NCBI GenBank assembly: GCA_902806565.1
Contig: CADCXA010000010.1
Span: forward strand, 558,001-622,000
Reading direction: 5' to 3'
Source of the DNA: Hypoxylon rubiginosum
Taxonomy: Eukaryota > Ascomycota > Sordariomycetes > Xylariales > Hypoxylaceae
DNA: 64,000 bases
In this document: positions 11,690 to 23,600 of the stretch, in pieces
Position numbering within the stretch: the stretch's first letter is position 1
How the letters are laid out: the number at the start of each line of letters is the position of its first letter
Translations under genes and position numbers: made by a program
Notes under the pieces: generated by a model
Told to the model about the DNA's origin: nothing
Database searches by the model: none
Seen by the model: only the letters and a program-made list of their open reading frames with translations

Positions 11690-12530
11690 GCGCATGGTAG
11701 TCGTACTATGTACATCAGCGCGCGCAGATACCCCTGTTTTCCATCTGGCTTTTCAAATGTGCGGCGTACGATCCAACCGACGCGTCCGAACCGACCGATG
11801 CACAGCTCCGATTGTTTCTGCCCGCGTTGTACTGCATAGCAGATTCTCGCCTGGCCGAAACTCGACGACCTTACCTATCTCGACAAAGAGCTACCTAAGC
11901 GTGGGGCGACTCGACACATTGTGGAGTGGCTATGGGTCGCGCGCGGGACGGCCCATGCCGCCCCGTCCCTTGCACTATCAATTGGTGCTCGATCGAGACA
12001 TCGTCATCACGGAACAGATGAATCTTTCATCCTGTCTAGACACCTAATCGAATATTCCTTAAACCCTCCCGCCATTCCTCCTCGAACCCCGTTTCTGGCG
12101 CGACCACCTCGCTTGTAAGCCTCGTTGCGAATGCTCCCACGATTCCGACGAGAGGGGCTGCATCCGAGAATGTCCTCGTCGGAAACTGGCGATATTACAA
12201 GAGCGACTTCTTGATCGCCAAAGATAAGCATGGGCTTCCACACCAGGTCAAATAAGGTAGCCAGGAGAGATTCTATTGGGGAATCCGATACAGAGCATAT
12301 CTACGCCAAAGTCGACACGCGGTTTCTCTACGCTGAGCTCCGTCTAGGCCGGTTCAATATACTGGACCGCCTTTCGCAAGGCGCTGTACTGCATGGCTAC
12401 CTAATGCACTGGCAAATACAGAGGCTTCTTCCACGACAACTCCACGTAGCTGACCTCGGCAACCGGATACATCACCATTGTCTGGACGGCCACGCGGGTG
12501 GGGTCCGCGACCGAAGCTATACCTAGTCGC
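11690..12530 (+). pseudogene. decayed copy of a multi-copy fungal membrane protein family
   Basis: Consecutive fragments in changing plus-strand frames line up in the order I recall for a dispersed, often subtelomeric fungal family of unknown function: LFLPALYCIADSRLAETRRP (about 11810-11870), WGDSTHCGVA, LHYQLVLDRDIVITEQM, then SDFLIAKDKHGLP, DTEHIYAKVDTRFLYAELRL (about 12290-12345), GYLMHWQ, and a final LTSATGYITIV hydrophobic start. Several in-frame stops and frame changes interrupt it, so it cannot make a full protein. The family assignment rests on memory of the motif order and was not checked against a database. Confidence 0.5.
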
Positions 12531-14269
12531 CGCGAACATGGGTTCTTAAATAAAGATGGAAGCTAGGTTACGAACTGGCTGAAGGATAGCGATATGCACA
12601 CTAGGATTACACGTACGACTGGAACGCAGATTTTCGGCAAGGTCCCTGTCCAAATGTTATTGGACTTTGCCAATTATTTGTCGGGCTTTTCTTACATACA
12701 CCATTCCGTCATTCGAAAGCACCCGCATAGTGTACTGTAAGATTCAGCTGTCTTCACTGCCCGAGCGATGATATGATACGGCTGCCTTCCAACTAGACAC
12801 AGCCTCCTCTGACTTGTGTCAATAGCTAAAGGTAGGTATAGTTATAACCACACTTCTAAAAGTCAGAGCATATGGTATACGGGGTATGAGGCTGAATTGT
12901 AGGCATACTCTATGGCTTTTTGCTTATTCTCTTCTCTTCGTCTTAATACAAATTGTGTCGTCTTTTCAAGTTCTTTACTTTCATTCATCTTTACAGCTTA
13001 CATAGCTCCTAATTTATTTGATTAAATGGATCCTCTCGACTCGGAAACTACATAGTACTAAGAGTTTAGAAGCTACTAATAAGTGAAATAGCGGCAACCA
13101 AGACCCCGAGGTCCTTTTCTTGCCTGATGGCGGTCGCCCAACGATAAAAAAATTCTGCTGTACAACGTAGACCTTCTATGACCGGCCGAAACTATGCATG
13201 ATTCTAAGACGGATTAGGAACCTAAGTTTCGACCAAAGGATGTGTATATATTCAATCAGCTGGATCCGCCGAGCGCCATCAGCAACTGCCATAGTCCGAC
13301 CACTTCATGAGAAACATATTTCTTCCCTACCTTTCAAGAAAGTAATCAATTGCATAGCTTAGGTCGTTACCGTCACTAGCACGTTCTGGCTCATTAACTT
13401 GTACTTGCAGTTTGGGTAAGCAGATTGACTGAAGTTATAATGACGCCTTCCATCGGTTGCGGGATAAGCTGATCGTTTCGAAGGGAGGGATCGATCAAAT
13501 CTATTGGGATATCGCAGGCAGGCCGATAAGGTGGCAAGGACATATCACTCATTATAGGTGATGATCTATTTTCGTCAGGAGAGTTGGGTATGAGTGACAC
13601 GGTCAATTCATCACTTGCATCAGAGTATTCGTGGTGGACATTAGGGTCGGCGAGTTGCTTCTTGCAAGGGTAGGTGTAGGGACCTCAGGCTTAAGACTGT
13701 CTACTGCGCGCTTGATCGTTGCGTCTCCCCTCTGGCCTTCAAAGTTCTTCCTGTTCGTTGGCAAGCAGGGCAGGGAGATGATGCTTGAAATTCAGTGCTG
13801 TGACCCAGATTGGTATGGCGTGTGAGGTCACTTGGCGTGGAACATAGATATCCGCACAATTAACATACATAACAGTGCCGAGGATATGGGATAAGTTTTA
13901 CAGTGCTCGAGTCATTATCATACGTTTCGTAAAAGCACGTAGGCCGACGCAGCCTGGACGCATTCTCGACACGACGCTGGCCAGTCTTGCCTATATGACT
14001 GGACGTGACAATTCATACGACTGATAAATTTGGGGTTGGTAACCAGCTCTCAACTACAGAGTGTACAGGATGGCTGAGATGATGGCGGTTGAGGGCTCCA
14101 ATTTGGTGCGTGTGGTGCGTGTATCTTCCTGTGGACTCTCCGCATGGTCGCTCTATTGGCAAGTGTTTTCAATAGTAAACTCTCCCTATCCTAGACGCAG
14201 GCATGCAGGACATGGAAACGGCCGACTGAATGTCGTGCCTCGGTATGTTTCGCCTTGCAATGCTTAGTT
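12531..14269. other. gene-poor region
   Basis: No gene supported. A 70-codon minus-strand frame (13394-13606) and a 64-codon plus frame (13631-13825) have no motif. The last 200 bases may be the decayed 5' part of the LINE that becomes recognisable from about 14270. Confidence 0.45.
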
Positions 14270-14976
14270 AGGGTGCTTTGAGGAACGATATTGTGGTTTG
14301 CAATGTATATAGAAACCAGAGGGGCGACGGCGAGGTTCTCTCACCGTTGGAAGGGTGGAGGCAGCTACCTAAGACAGCCATTGCAGGGGACTTCAACGTG
14401 GTGCACTGGTACTGGCAGCTAAGCCATCCGCGGCACAACGGCCTGGGAGATCGTGTAGCTAATTGGGCAGAGAAACACAGACTCGAAACGATCTTTGCGA
14501 ACAACTAACACAGAGGTGCGGTAATACCCTGGACCTTGTTTTCGCGATATACAGGCTACAGAAGGTGGCTCAGACTCCCAATACCACACTAGATCAGATC
14601 ATCAGACGATCATCTCCTACGTCCTTACCACATTACCCCCGAACACCGAGCAGAGGAAGCCTACCCAACTTCTCCCAACTGGCACTCACATACGCCAACT
14701 TGATTCCAGGTTACGCTGACACCGTGGAAGAGCTGGAAGAGATGGAGAACAAGATGACGGAGGTCCTGGACAGATGCCTCAAGGGAGCGCGCACCAGAAA
14801 GAGGAATCTGGGGTTCGATTACACATGGTGAACAGTCGACAGAGGACTGCAACGAGGTCCTTCGCGACATGTAGGTGTGCGATTCGGACGACGCATAAAA
14901 GAAAATTAGGAAGAGATTCAAATCTGCGGTTAGAGCGGTGAAGAAGAAACACTGGAGGGCGGAAATGGCATCCTCC
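14270..14976 (+). mobile_element. LINE (Tad-type) endonuclease-domain remnant
   Basis: Broken reading frames spell the second half of an apurinic-type endonuclease of fungal LINE ORF2. IVVCNVY is followed by IAGDFNVVHWYWQ, where GDFN..H is the endonuclease motif, then WAEKHRLETIF, and in a second frame CGNTLDLVFA and a long helical linker (TVEELEEMENKMTEVLDRCL, then FKSAVRAVKKKHWRAEM). Stops and a frame change lie between these blocks, so it is not functional. The linker normally leads into the reverse-transcriptase half. Here it stops after about 14976, at the edge of a minisatellite, and the continuation appears some 4.3 kb downstream. Confidence 0.75.
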
Positions 14977-14997
14977 ATGCAGCCTGGCAGCTGCCAT

Positions 14998-15422
14998 TCG
15001 CATCTGCTATTCGTATCTGCCTATTCGTATCTGCCTTTTGCATTTGCTATTCATATTTGCGTATTTACCATTTGTATCTATTATTTGTATATGCCATTCG
15101 CATTTGCTATTCATATTTGTTATTTGTATTTGTTATTTATGTATTCGTATTTGTTATTTGTATTTGCTATTTGTGTCTGCCATTTATATTTGCCATTTAT
15201 ATTTGCCATTCGTATTTGTTGTTTGTATTTGCTATTTGTGTCTGCCATTTATATTTGCCATTTATATTTGCCATTCGTATTTGTTGTTTGTATTTGCTAT
15301 TTGTGTCTGCCATTTATATTTGCCATTTATATTTGCCATTCGTATTTGTTGTTTGTATTTGCTATTTGTGTCTGCCATTTATATTTGCCATTTATATTTG
15401 TTATTTATATTTGCTATTTGTC
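14998..15422. repeat. 13-bp minisatellite with 65-bp higher-order units
   Basis: The basic unit is 13 bases, for example CCATTTATATTTG or CTATTTGTGTCTG. Five variants in fixed order form a 65-base unit repeated three times (from 15206, 15271 and 15336), preceded by less regular 13-mers. Because 13 is not a multiple of three and the units contain no stops, all three plus frames stay open here and give similar Tyr/Leu/Phe/Cys-rich translations. These are not genes. Confidence 0.92.
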
Positions 15423-15543
15423 GGTAGACAAGGTCTAACTGTTATATCACGTATTGCAATACAATTGGTTAGAGGGTGTGAGGGAGTAGTAAGGTAGGAA
15501 CGATATACTGAAATTGGTGTAACTGTCTAAGTTCTGGATGCAG

Positions 15544-15562
15544 CTATCCCCTTCGGGGATAG
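15544..15562. repeat. perfect 8-bp hairpin with TTC loop
   Basis: CTATCCCC, loop TTC, GGGGATAG. It lies between the minisatellite and the nuclease-kinase gene. No poly-T follows, so a terminator role is not supported. Confidence 0.7.
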
Positions 15563-15960
15563 TGCTTATATACATGCATATAGATTACGTAATCATACTT
15601 CCAACACTATTTGTGTCATATCTACCATTCACATCTATACAACCAGAGTGACTTTGTAAAATCAGTACATTTCCAACCCTTATAATTAAAAGCTTTTGAA
15701 GCTGTAGATTAATCGAAGATATACATTTTTATTATATTCTTTTTCTCCTAATCAGAACCGTGTTATCATTTATTCACAAAGCTTCCATAAAATTCTATTA
15801 CCTTTATGAATATCCTAAGTACCTTACATACCTACATATGTATATGGTAATTAACCCGTGTTGGCCGAAGATATTCCGAAGCTCCGAAAGTCCGATTGTT
15901 TTGTTTACCTACCTAATGTTATCTTCAAATTGTAAACACTAACGAATTATAACATACGCA

Positions 15961-18243
15961 ATGGATGAGCTGCAAAAACGTATAGAAGAGCTGGAAAAGG
16001 AGAATGTTAATCTCAAACAAAAGACGAACGAAGTCGAACAGGAGAGGGACAAAGCCGAACAAGAGAGGGACGAAGAGCGAGAAAAGAATCGCAAGACAAC
16101 GTTAAAGGAGTACAATGAAACACTTCACATTGAAGTCTACTCCAGGCTTACTATCCAATCCAATCCAGACCTCTTATCGAAAGGCAGCATTCTGGCTCCG
16201 ACTAATAAGGTATGCCCTACGCGCCTTGAACCATGGTTGGACTTTATCTTGAAACAGCGCGACGCTCTTGCGAAGCTGTACAACACAATCCCCGCGAACG
16301 ACCAAGTGTACGAACCTCGGATTAGCCTGGCGTCAATGGGTGACAGGGTCGGGTCCAGGCTGATCGCAGATGAAAAGTCCCTTGAGCTTTTTATGCACAA
16401 TGTCGTTGAATATCCAGTTACGACTATCATCAACAAGTTGAAAGATGTGCAAGGGGTCAGGGACATATTCAATCTTGGAGGCGGTATTGATTTTGAAAAC
16501 CACGAACACGCCTTAAGTGACACAAACCCAGAGGCCATTGCCCAGGCACAGAATTTAGAGGCCACTGCCCATAATCAGCCGCCACAAACACCGAGCAACG
16601 CCCGCCTTCGCCCTGATCAGATATGCGTATACCAGTCTGGTCAAGACTCTACAAATCGCTCTATACTCTACATCTCCGAATACAAGCCTCCACACAAGCT
16701 CACCCTTCCCCAACTCCAAGTCGGCCTGCGTTCAATGGACATGATGGAGACCGTAGTCAATCAACAGTCCACTCCCACCGAGCAAGAACCGGAAGCACGG
16801 TTCCAATACTTTGCCGACAAGTTAACTGCTTCTGCCTTGACACAAACTTACAATTATATGATCCAGTGCGGGCTCGAATACAGCCTGCTGACCACCGGAG
16901 AGGCCATTGTTTTCCTCAAGGTCGACTGGCAACGGCCCTCGACACTGTACTTCCACTTGGCCAATCCTAGCAACGAGGTGAGGGTTCATGGATGTGATGG
17001 TTACTACTGCACAGCTGTAAACCAATATCTGGCTTTTAGTCTTATAGTCTTTGGTCCACCAGGTGCGGGGACGCCCATCCATACGCAGGAGGAGCGCCTC
17101 AGGGCCAAGAATACAGCCGACCACTGGTGCGTGGATTTTACAGACACGCATCGGTCTATCAGCCCTGCGTCGCCCCCACGAACGTGGTCGACTGCAACCT
17201 ACCATCCTAGTATCGATAAAGCAGTAGCTCGATCACCACACCTCCTCCGAACCAACACGCTCCGTCAACGTCCTCCACAGGATGTTCCAGACCGCCACCC
17301 TCCGCGGAACGACACCCAGGATGAGTCGTCTGAGGACGAGGGGTTTCCAGATACCCCGAGTCCCCAAGTACGAAGCCTACCTAGCGGTGCTTCGCATGGT
17401 GCCAGCCAGAGGACTCGAGGCCGCAGGGGCAGCAAGCGCAATCCGCCGTCGCGCCCTCAGACAGGAGGCAAAGAGAACAAGGACTACTGCACTCAGCAAT
17501 GTCTCCTTGGGCTGGTTAACGGTACGCCATTAGACGAGTGGTGCCCCAACGCGGCGCTTCATCGACGAGTCGAGGCTGGTAAACACCACCCGATCTCTCA
17601 TGCCGAGTTTATCCGGCTCACATATGACCAGCTGGAAACATCACTCGACGACGGGGTAGTGCCTCTCAATCTCAACGGCGCAAGAGGCGCGCTTTTCCGA
17701 ATCACGCTGCTCGCTTACGGATATACCTTCGTGGGCAAGGGCACGATAGAGGTATTCATTCCCACCCTCCAGCATGAAGAGGCCATGTATAAGCACCTTA
17801 AGCAGAATCAGGGTCTCGACATTCCCGTGTATCTTGGCTCCGTGGATTTACGCAGCATGAACAAGATCTACTTCTACGCTTTCCGGGTCTACATCGTGTA
17901 TATTATCCTTATGTCATGGGGTGGCGTTACAATTGACTCGTCGGTCGACATGGACAAGGTCCGGGGGTGTCTGCGCGCCATCCATAACAACGGGGTAGCT
18001 CACGGAGATGTGCGATGGAGGAACGCGCTTTACAATCCCCGTGACGGTAAGGTGATGATGGTCGACTTGGATCGCGCGTCGCTCGTGAAGCTGCCACGCC
18101 GCCCCCTCGCACAACTGGTGCCTAACAAGCGACCTAGGGATGGTGGCAGGCACAAACCCAAGAGCCGAGGCCGGACGGTTGTGCAGCACAATATGTTTAT
18201 AGAGGATATGGCAAAGGTGGGGATCATGTTTTCCACAACGTAG
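15961..18243 (+). CDS. PD-(D/E)XK nuclease-like and protein kinase-like fusion, 760 aa
   Basis: One long exon from a good ATG context (GCAATGG). Residues 1-45 form a charged coiled coil (LQKRIEELEKENVNLKQ). At about 215-330 there is a restriction-endonuclease-like core: D219 (RPDQICVY), then E240-x-K242 in ISEYKPPHKLT, followed by helices LTQTYNYMI and TTGEAIVFL. Residues 400-505 are low-complexity and basic. At about 509 comes a Cys/His block, YCTQQCLLGLVNG with CPNAALH. The C-terminal 230 residues are kinase-like: GARGALF loop, FVGKG lysine, HEEAMY glutamate, HGDVRWRN catalytic loop (D683, N688), and VDLD (D702) in place of DFG. The region before the hinge (IYFYAFRVYIVY) differs from the paralogue at 28932. 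Fungal and oomycete Crinkler-like proteins are known to combine such nuclease and kinase modules; the match here is by motif only. It sits between the two halves of a LINE. Confidence 0.8.
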   Translation: MDELQKRIEELEKENVNLKQKTNEVEQERDKAEQERDEEREKNRKTTLKEYNETLHIEVYSRLTIQSNPDLLSKGSILAPTNKVCPTRLEPWLDFILKQRDALAKLYNTIPANDQVYEPRISLASMGDRVGSRLIADEKSLELFMHNVVEYPVTTIINKLKDVQGVRDIFNLGGGIDFENHEHALSDTNPEAIAQAQNLEATAHNQPPQTPSNARLRPDQICVYQSGQDSTNRSILYISEYKPPHKLTLPQLQVGLRSMDMMETVVNQQSTPTEQEPEARFQYFADKLTASALTQTYNYMIQCGLEYSLLTTGEAIVFLKVDWQRPSTLYFHLANPSNEVRVHGCDGYYCTAVNQYLAFSLIVFGPPGAGTPIHTQEERLRAKNTADHWCVDFTDTHRSISPASPPRTWSTATYHPSIDKAVARSPHLLRTNTLRQRPPQDVPDRHPPRNDTQDESSEDEGFPDTPSPQVRSLPSGASHGASQRTRGRRGSKRNPPSRPQTGGKENKDYCTQQCLLGLVNGTPLDEWCPNAALHRRVEAGKHHPISHAEFIRLTYDQLETSLDDGVVPLNLNGARGALFRITLLAYGYTFVGKGTIEVFIPTLQHEEAMYKHLKQNQGLDIPVYLGSVDLRSMNKIYFYAFRVYIVYIILMSWGGVTIDSSVDMDKVRGCLRAIHNNGVAHGDVRWRNALYNPRDGKVMMVDLDRASLVKLPRRPLAQLVPNKRPRDGGRHKPKSRGRTVVQHNMFIEDMAKVGIMFSTT

Positions 18244-19257
18244 CTAATGGTTTCGCACCAGGCCGGCAATGGAGCTATTATTTTTATACCTCTGGGTTTA
18301 TAAGAAGGGGCTTCATTATTAACCTTCCCTTCTCCATCGCTTATCGCGATCTGCTTTATAGTCTAAGATATGTAGCTAATCTAGCGAAACTAAATAACGT
18401 TAATCAGTCCTAATTACAATTCTGTCAGAAAAATCTCCTATCCATTGCTAGATTGATCTATTAGACCTTAATCCACCTATATGCATAACGTTCCAAAAGC
18501 CGTTCGATATACATCGCTTCTTATGGGTGAAGCAGGTGTTTATTATCTGCTGTAAGGGGAAAAAAACCCCCCATCAGGGAAAACCCTCGCAGAATCGAGT
18601 GTGGGGAAAAGAGCTTGTCGACATTGGGCTCTGCAATAAAGCCATGCTCCACTGTCGTATACTTCCTACCTCGTGAACTTCACTTCCCTAGGTGTTAGAG
18701 CTAATTCCTCGGGATATTTGTCTGGTTTGCCTTGTATTGTCACTGTAAGCTCTTCAGGCTGGTTCCCCCAGAGCGACTTATCCCGGAGATCAGCCTGAAA
18801 TCCTGGGGGCCATATGAAATCCTGAGAAGCGTTGGTATATGCTGCTGCCGCCAAATAGAGTGTAGAAGTTATTATGCTAGCCCCAAAAAGTAAGATCAGC
18901 TAAGTTGGTTAGCGGGAAGCCCAACACTTTATAGCCGAATACTATATACCTAGGTAGCTAAGAAAATAAGTGCTTAAATGTGCTTAGCGATCGTCTTGAT
19001 TAAGATCAAAATCAAAAGTGGTATACTTTGGGATCAGTGTTGGCTCAAGTTATAAGCTTGCTTTTTGGTGTAGGCCTGCTGGCGGCAAGGCTAGGGTGTC
19101 AATAAGCCCCATGATAATAAAAGGGGGAGGGCATGGAAAGGGAGGGGGTAGAGTAAAGTGGACTCTGCGCCGGCCGGACCAGGATGTGTAGATCTTCCGG
19201 GCTTTTAAGAGTTCCGTTTTCTCGGAAACGATGGTCGGCCCTGGCAGGACCGGACCC
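18244..19257. other. gene-poor region before the LINE RT half
   Basis: No gene supported. AT-rich until about 19100, then a purine-rich patch and GC-richer DNA (19150-19257) leading into the LINE remnant. A 62-codon minus frame at 18666-18854 has no motif. Confidence 0.5.
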
Positions 19258-20600
19258 TTCAGATCGAAACAGTGTAATCGGATAAAGCCACTTCAAGATA
19301 ACAGGATGGAACAAGCTGACGGATCAGTTTCGAGCATCTCCCCTGAAAGGGCAGGATGGCCTAATCATGGACATGGCGGATAATGTCAGACTCTTGTAAG
19401 ACAAGATTCTCCTCCCAAACGCCGCGGGAGATGACCTCCCAGACCCGTAAATCTCGCTAGTACCAGATAGAGCGGAACTGATCCCATATGATCTCATAGT
19501 ATCGATGGGAGAGGCAGAACTATCGTGTGTTAAAACAGCAAATACGCCCCCCGGTAGGGACGGTATTACCGCATTGCTCCTGGGCTTCCTAAGGGCGGCA
19601 CTCGGAGAGAAGGTCAGGGTTCTCTACGAGGCCAGCATACGCCTAGGTGTCACTTCCCTTCAGCCTTCCGCACTGTAGACGTGGTGTTCCTACCCACTGT
19701 CGGCAAGACTGACTTCACGGTCCTTGGTAAGGGCCTAGAGAGGTTGATAGCCCGCCACATATCGACACTCGCAACACGGATGAAAATCTTCAACCCCAGC
19801 AATTTGGCGCATTGCCCAAGTGTTCCGCAGTGGATCTGGCGGTGTGTCACACACACGATGTAGAACAAGCTTCCTCCTATAACTATGGACATCTCTGGCG
19901 CGTTCAACACGGTACTGAAGAGTCGCCTTGTCCTCCGGCTCCGCGTATACGGTTGGCCACTCACCCTGGTGCGGTGAGTGGACCCCTTCATGACTAATCG
20001 GTCTGCGACGGTGAGATTGGGAGACGCGGCGCTCCTGACAGCTCCTCTCTCGTGCGAAGTACTACAGGGCTTGCCGGTGTCCCCAATACTTTTCGAGTTG
20101 TACATCCTCTATTCAAGATAGACGTACGGACCCACTTCGGCTATGCGGACGACATTGCCTTCCTGAGAATAGGAAAGACGACTGCGGAAACATCATCATT
20201 GCTGGCGAGAGACGTAGGTCGCAAACTGGGATTGGGCGGAGACAATGCTCGTAGACTTCGACTCGGCCTAGTGCGACTTGATACATTTCAACAAAAGGGG
20301 AAACGGCCCGGTTAGTATTTAGGGACCTTCAAATGGACCCAACTCCGGGCGTTATTCAATGTCTAGGTAGGTAGGAGTTCACTTCGATCCGAAACTCTCT
20401 CCGACTACATATAGAAAACCGGGGGCTAAAGTACTCAGCCCATCTGGAGACAGGGCTGGTGAGAACTTCTGGTCTCTGGTGCCTAGGACGGCAGTAACCA
20501 GTCAGAGGCGCTTCCGTCAGGCAATTGCTGGCCCCAGGCTGCCGCTAAGCTTTGTCATTGGGGTGGACTTTAGACTTAGCGGCAAACCTGATGAGGGCGA
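19258..20600 (+). mobile_element. LINE (Tad-type) reverse-transcriptase-domain remnant
   Basis: A decayed LINE ORF2 second half. FKITGWNKLTDQFRASPLKG is the usual start of the RT half; then PPGRDGITALLLGF, VLGKGLERLIARHIS, TMDISGAFNTVL, LVLRLRVYGWPL, QGLPVSPILFELY and GYADDIAFL (the YADD catalytic motif, about 20142-20153) follow in order. Stops and one-base frame changes separate the blocks. Weak similarity continues to about 20600. The first block is what should directly follow the linker ending at 14976, so this and the 14270-14976 piece look like one element split by about 4.3 kb of other DNA. Confidence 0.78.
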
Positions 20601-23600
20601 AGAGGAGCTTCTCTGCTATAAGTTCATATTACTCAGCCCTGGGTGCGTCGCGTTCATTTTCTTCCAGCTGCGTGGATGGCTGGGAGAAAATCCTCGCTGA
20701 GGTTCTCGAGGATCATCAAAGAAATCTCGGCTGGTTGGTATTCGAAGTGCGCTATGCTGAATGGTGATTGATGCGCAACGGCGCTAGTTGAGAAGACGAG
20801 GTTGGGGGAGCGGAAGTGTGATTGAGGGGAAGGATTTGGACGTTTGGAAGATCGGCGTCGTATCCGGCATGGAGCCGAGATTGGGGTGCAGCGGGAGCAG
20901 CATGGGCTGCAGCTGTGTGCGTTTTATTACGAGTCGCCGGATGGCGATACGGGTGCTAGTGGTTTCAGAATTGTGAGTAGAGGCGACGGTCTCAGTTTGG
21001 CAGTGCTGACTAGAATTTCAATGATTGCTGATACTTGGTTTCGAGCACATGGCACAGTCGACGTATGCCCCATTCACACCTTTGGCAAGGATAGCGGCTG
21101 TTCGTCCTTAGCCGGCACCCCCTACCGGCGATTGTCAGTATTGCGTTGCTCTCTTTGAGAGTTCGCGGACACTAAACGATCGCCGGCGTGGGTAAGGCTT
21201 GATGCTTGAAGATGGTGTAGTCGAGGCTGGGAAAGATATTGCTTAGCAGCCTCTTAGTGGGTTGCTCGCGACACGGTGCTAAACGCTAGGAGCATCTCCC
21301 TTTGTGACATGAGTCCGGGATTATATACGATTGTTTCTTCTTGTACACTTGTCTGCCTCGTATACCATTTTCTGAAGCTGCAGAGCATCATCTTCGATCT
21401 GGGCCCGCTGCTCCATTCTTACTGTCTAGGAACAGCGGCCTCAACATAGGACTGGCGAGTCGGGGTACTCCACGCCTGGTTGATCACTAGCCAGGAGACC
21501 ATGGGCTCTGAGCAGGGTCGACAAGTAGTCAAGATGGCTTTGGTCGTCCCCATTGACCATGATCCCAGCCTCAACGTCTGGCCCGATAGTGTAGGTCTAG
21601 CCCAAGTCTCTTGACAGCCCCTAGAGTATGAGTGTTATCTCGAAGGACAGAATTAATAAGATCAAAGGAAGTCCCTGTTGATGATGTAAAGACTTCGATT
21701 AACTATCCTATAAAGGGCGCCACATGTGCGGGCAAGGTTGTTGAGGTCACTTGGGCACTCTGTTATAGATGCGCTTGTTGTCCACGTCGTCGATCTCGTT
21801 GTAGACGAGGATTCCCATTGCTAGAGCCGCTTTGAACTGGTCCATCTCCGAGTCCAAGATGTCCTTGGCATCCCGACTGAGGCCTCCATTCCCTGGATGT
21901 TGCGATGGTCAGTAATTTTGGGCGGTCGTCGAGCATTAGAGCATGCTCCGCCTTGTGCCAGCTGGCGCTGGCACAGAAGTTGGAGGCAGTTGTGGAATTC
22001 TCAACCAGGGACTCGGCTTGCTTCGGAGGTCTAGGGTAGATCAACTCAAACGCCTATATTCATTAGTACGAGTCTCGCGGCAATTTGTTCGAGCGGAATA
22101 ATGCTCTACTAGTTGTCGACTCTTCCTCGGGGCTGCCCCGTCTCAACCTCTAAGAGGAAGCTGGGGTGGCTCCATATGGACGACGTCCAGTGATGTACCG
22201 CTGGCCATCTGGTTATATCCGGCTGCTGGAGCCGCAGGAGCTGGAAGAGGCTGGCTTGAGACCTAGCCGTAGGAGCGTCTGAGTAGTATGATTCGGTGTC
22301 GGCCCGGGGAGCTGCAGAAGCTGCTATGATGGGGCCAAGAGCACGAGTCGCCGGATGGCCTTAAAGGTGCCGGTCTCGGCGGGTGCATTTGAGCCATCGG
22401 GAGGTCGAACTCGGGTCTCAAGCACGGAAGTGGTTAACATAAATCGTGATAGGTTGTCGACTCATCGGAGGTGTGGCCATAGTTGGGGTAGGTGTAAACT
22501 CGTATGTGACCCTTCTCCTCGGGGTTGCCAAAGGAATTCGAGGTGCTCACGACAGGATGGATTAACCTGTTGGGCTAGGTTCCCAAGTCGTAGTCTCGGC
22601 ATAGTAGAGAGCTCGAATGAAAGGGATTAGTCTTCGATCGACTTTCTCGGGAAACATTGGACGGCAAAGTCGCGAACTGGGACCTGGTTCTCTAGCATTT
22701 CATTTTGGAACTAAATTAGCTCGAGTGCAGCACGGAGGGCCACGCTGTCCTGGCAGCGTTCGTACTCGCAGCTGTAGTCGAGGTTCAAGCACCATGAGTA
22801 CTGGGGCCGGAGCTGGAGCCGGAGCTGGAGCCGGAGCTGGTACTTGCGATGAATGTCGCCGCTCTAGTGGACCGGGCACTTCTGCCTTGCGCTGCCGCAT
22901 CTCCTATGGGGAAGAGACCCGTCTCGCCCTAGTCTGTCCCACACGTCCGCTCCCACGGAGCTTGGCTGGTGGGGAACAGCTACGGCAAAAGGGGACGGAG
23001 AGCAGGAGGGAGGACCGTGGTGGGCGGTCGCTGGCTGGTGAAGATCGCTGTCCAAGCGTCTATCAGGGAGTCGGATTATGTCCTTGAGCAGGATGACAAG
23101 GGCCTCTCTCGCACAGCTCCGGCTGCCGCCGAAGGAAACCTTGGGGCAGGGAGCGCCAATTCCCCTAAGAGCCAGCCCGGAGAGAGATACGAGGCGCCAA
23201 GGTAGCTACACAGAGGGTAAGTATAACACTCATCCCAGATTTTCCTATTAGGCGACTGCGGCGGAGTACTGACAGTCGCCGAAGGAAACTTGGGAGCGGG
23301 CTACGGAGTCAGCAAAACGAGGAGCTGGTGAAGCGACGGGAGCGGGGCTGGGACTGGTTGCGGCTCTGGCTCGACGACTGTTAGCTGAGCTGGCCTCGGC
23401 TAGGGACTGAGCGTTAGCTTGGGAGCTGACGACAGCTCGATGGAAGCTGCTACACGAGTGGTGACTCCGTAGACTCTGGGGTTGATCACTTACTTCTCGT
23501 ACTTGGAGTTCGAGTTGTGCTTGGTAGCAAGCTGATGGTTGCCGAAGGGAGTACGGGTCGAAGGACGAAAAGACAGGGCGGGTTTGGGTGGCTTTCTCGC

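Noticed and set aside
14998..15422. Possible CRISPR array
   Set aside because: No unique spacers; a continuous tandem minisatellite in a fungal genome.
14938..15497. Three overlapping Tyr/Leu/Phe/Cys-rich membrane-like frames
   Set aside because: They are translations of a 13-bp minisatellite without stops in any plus frame, not genes.
16137..18269. Several minus-strand frames of 60-140 codons
   Set aside because: Antisense shadows of the 760-residue gene; no motifs.
22617..23205. Plus-strand frames with Gly-Ala repeats
   Set aside because: Simple 12-bp repeat inside decayed DNA; no conserved domain or coherent gene model.
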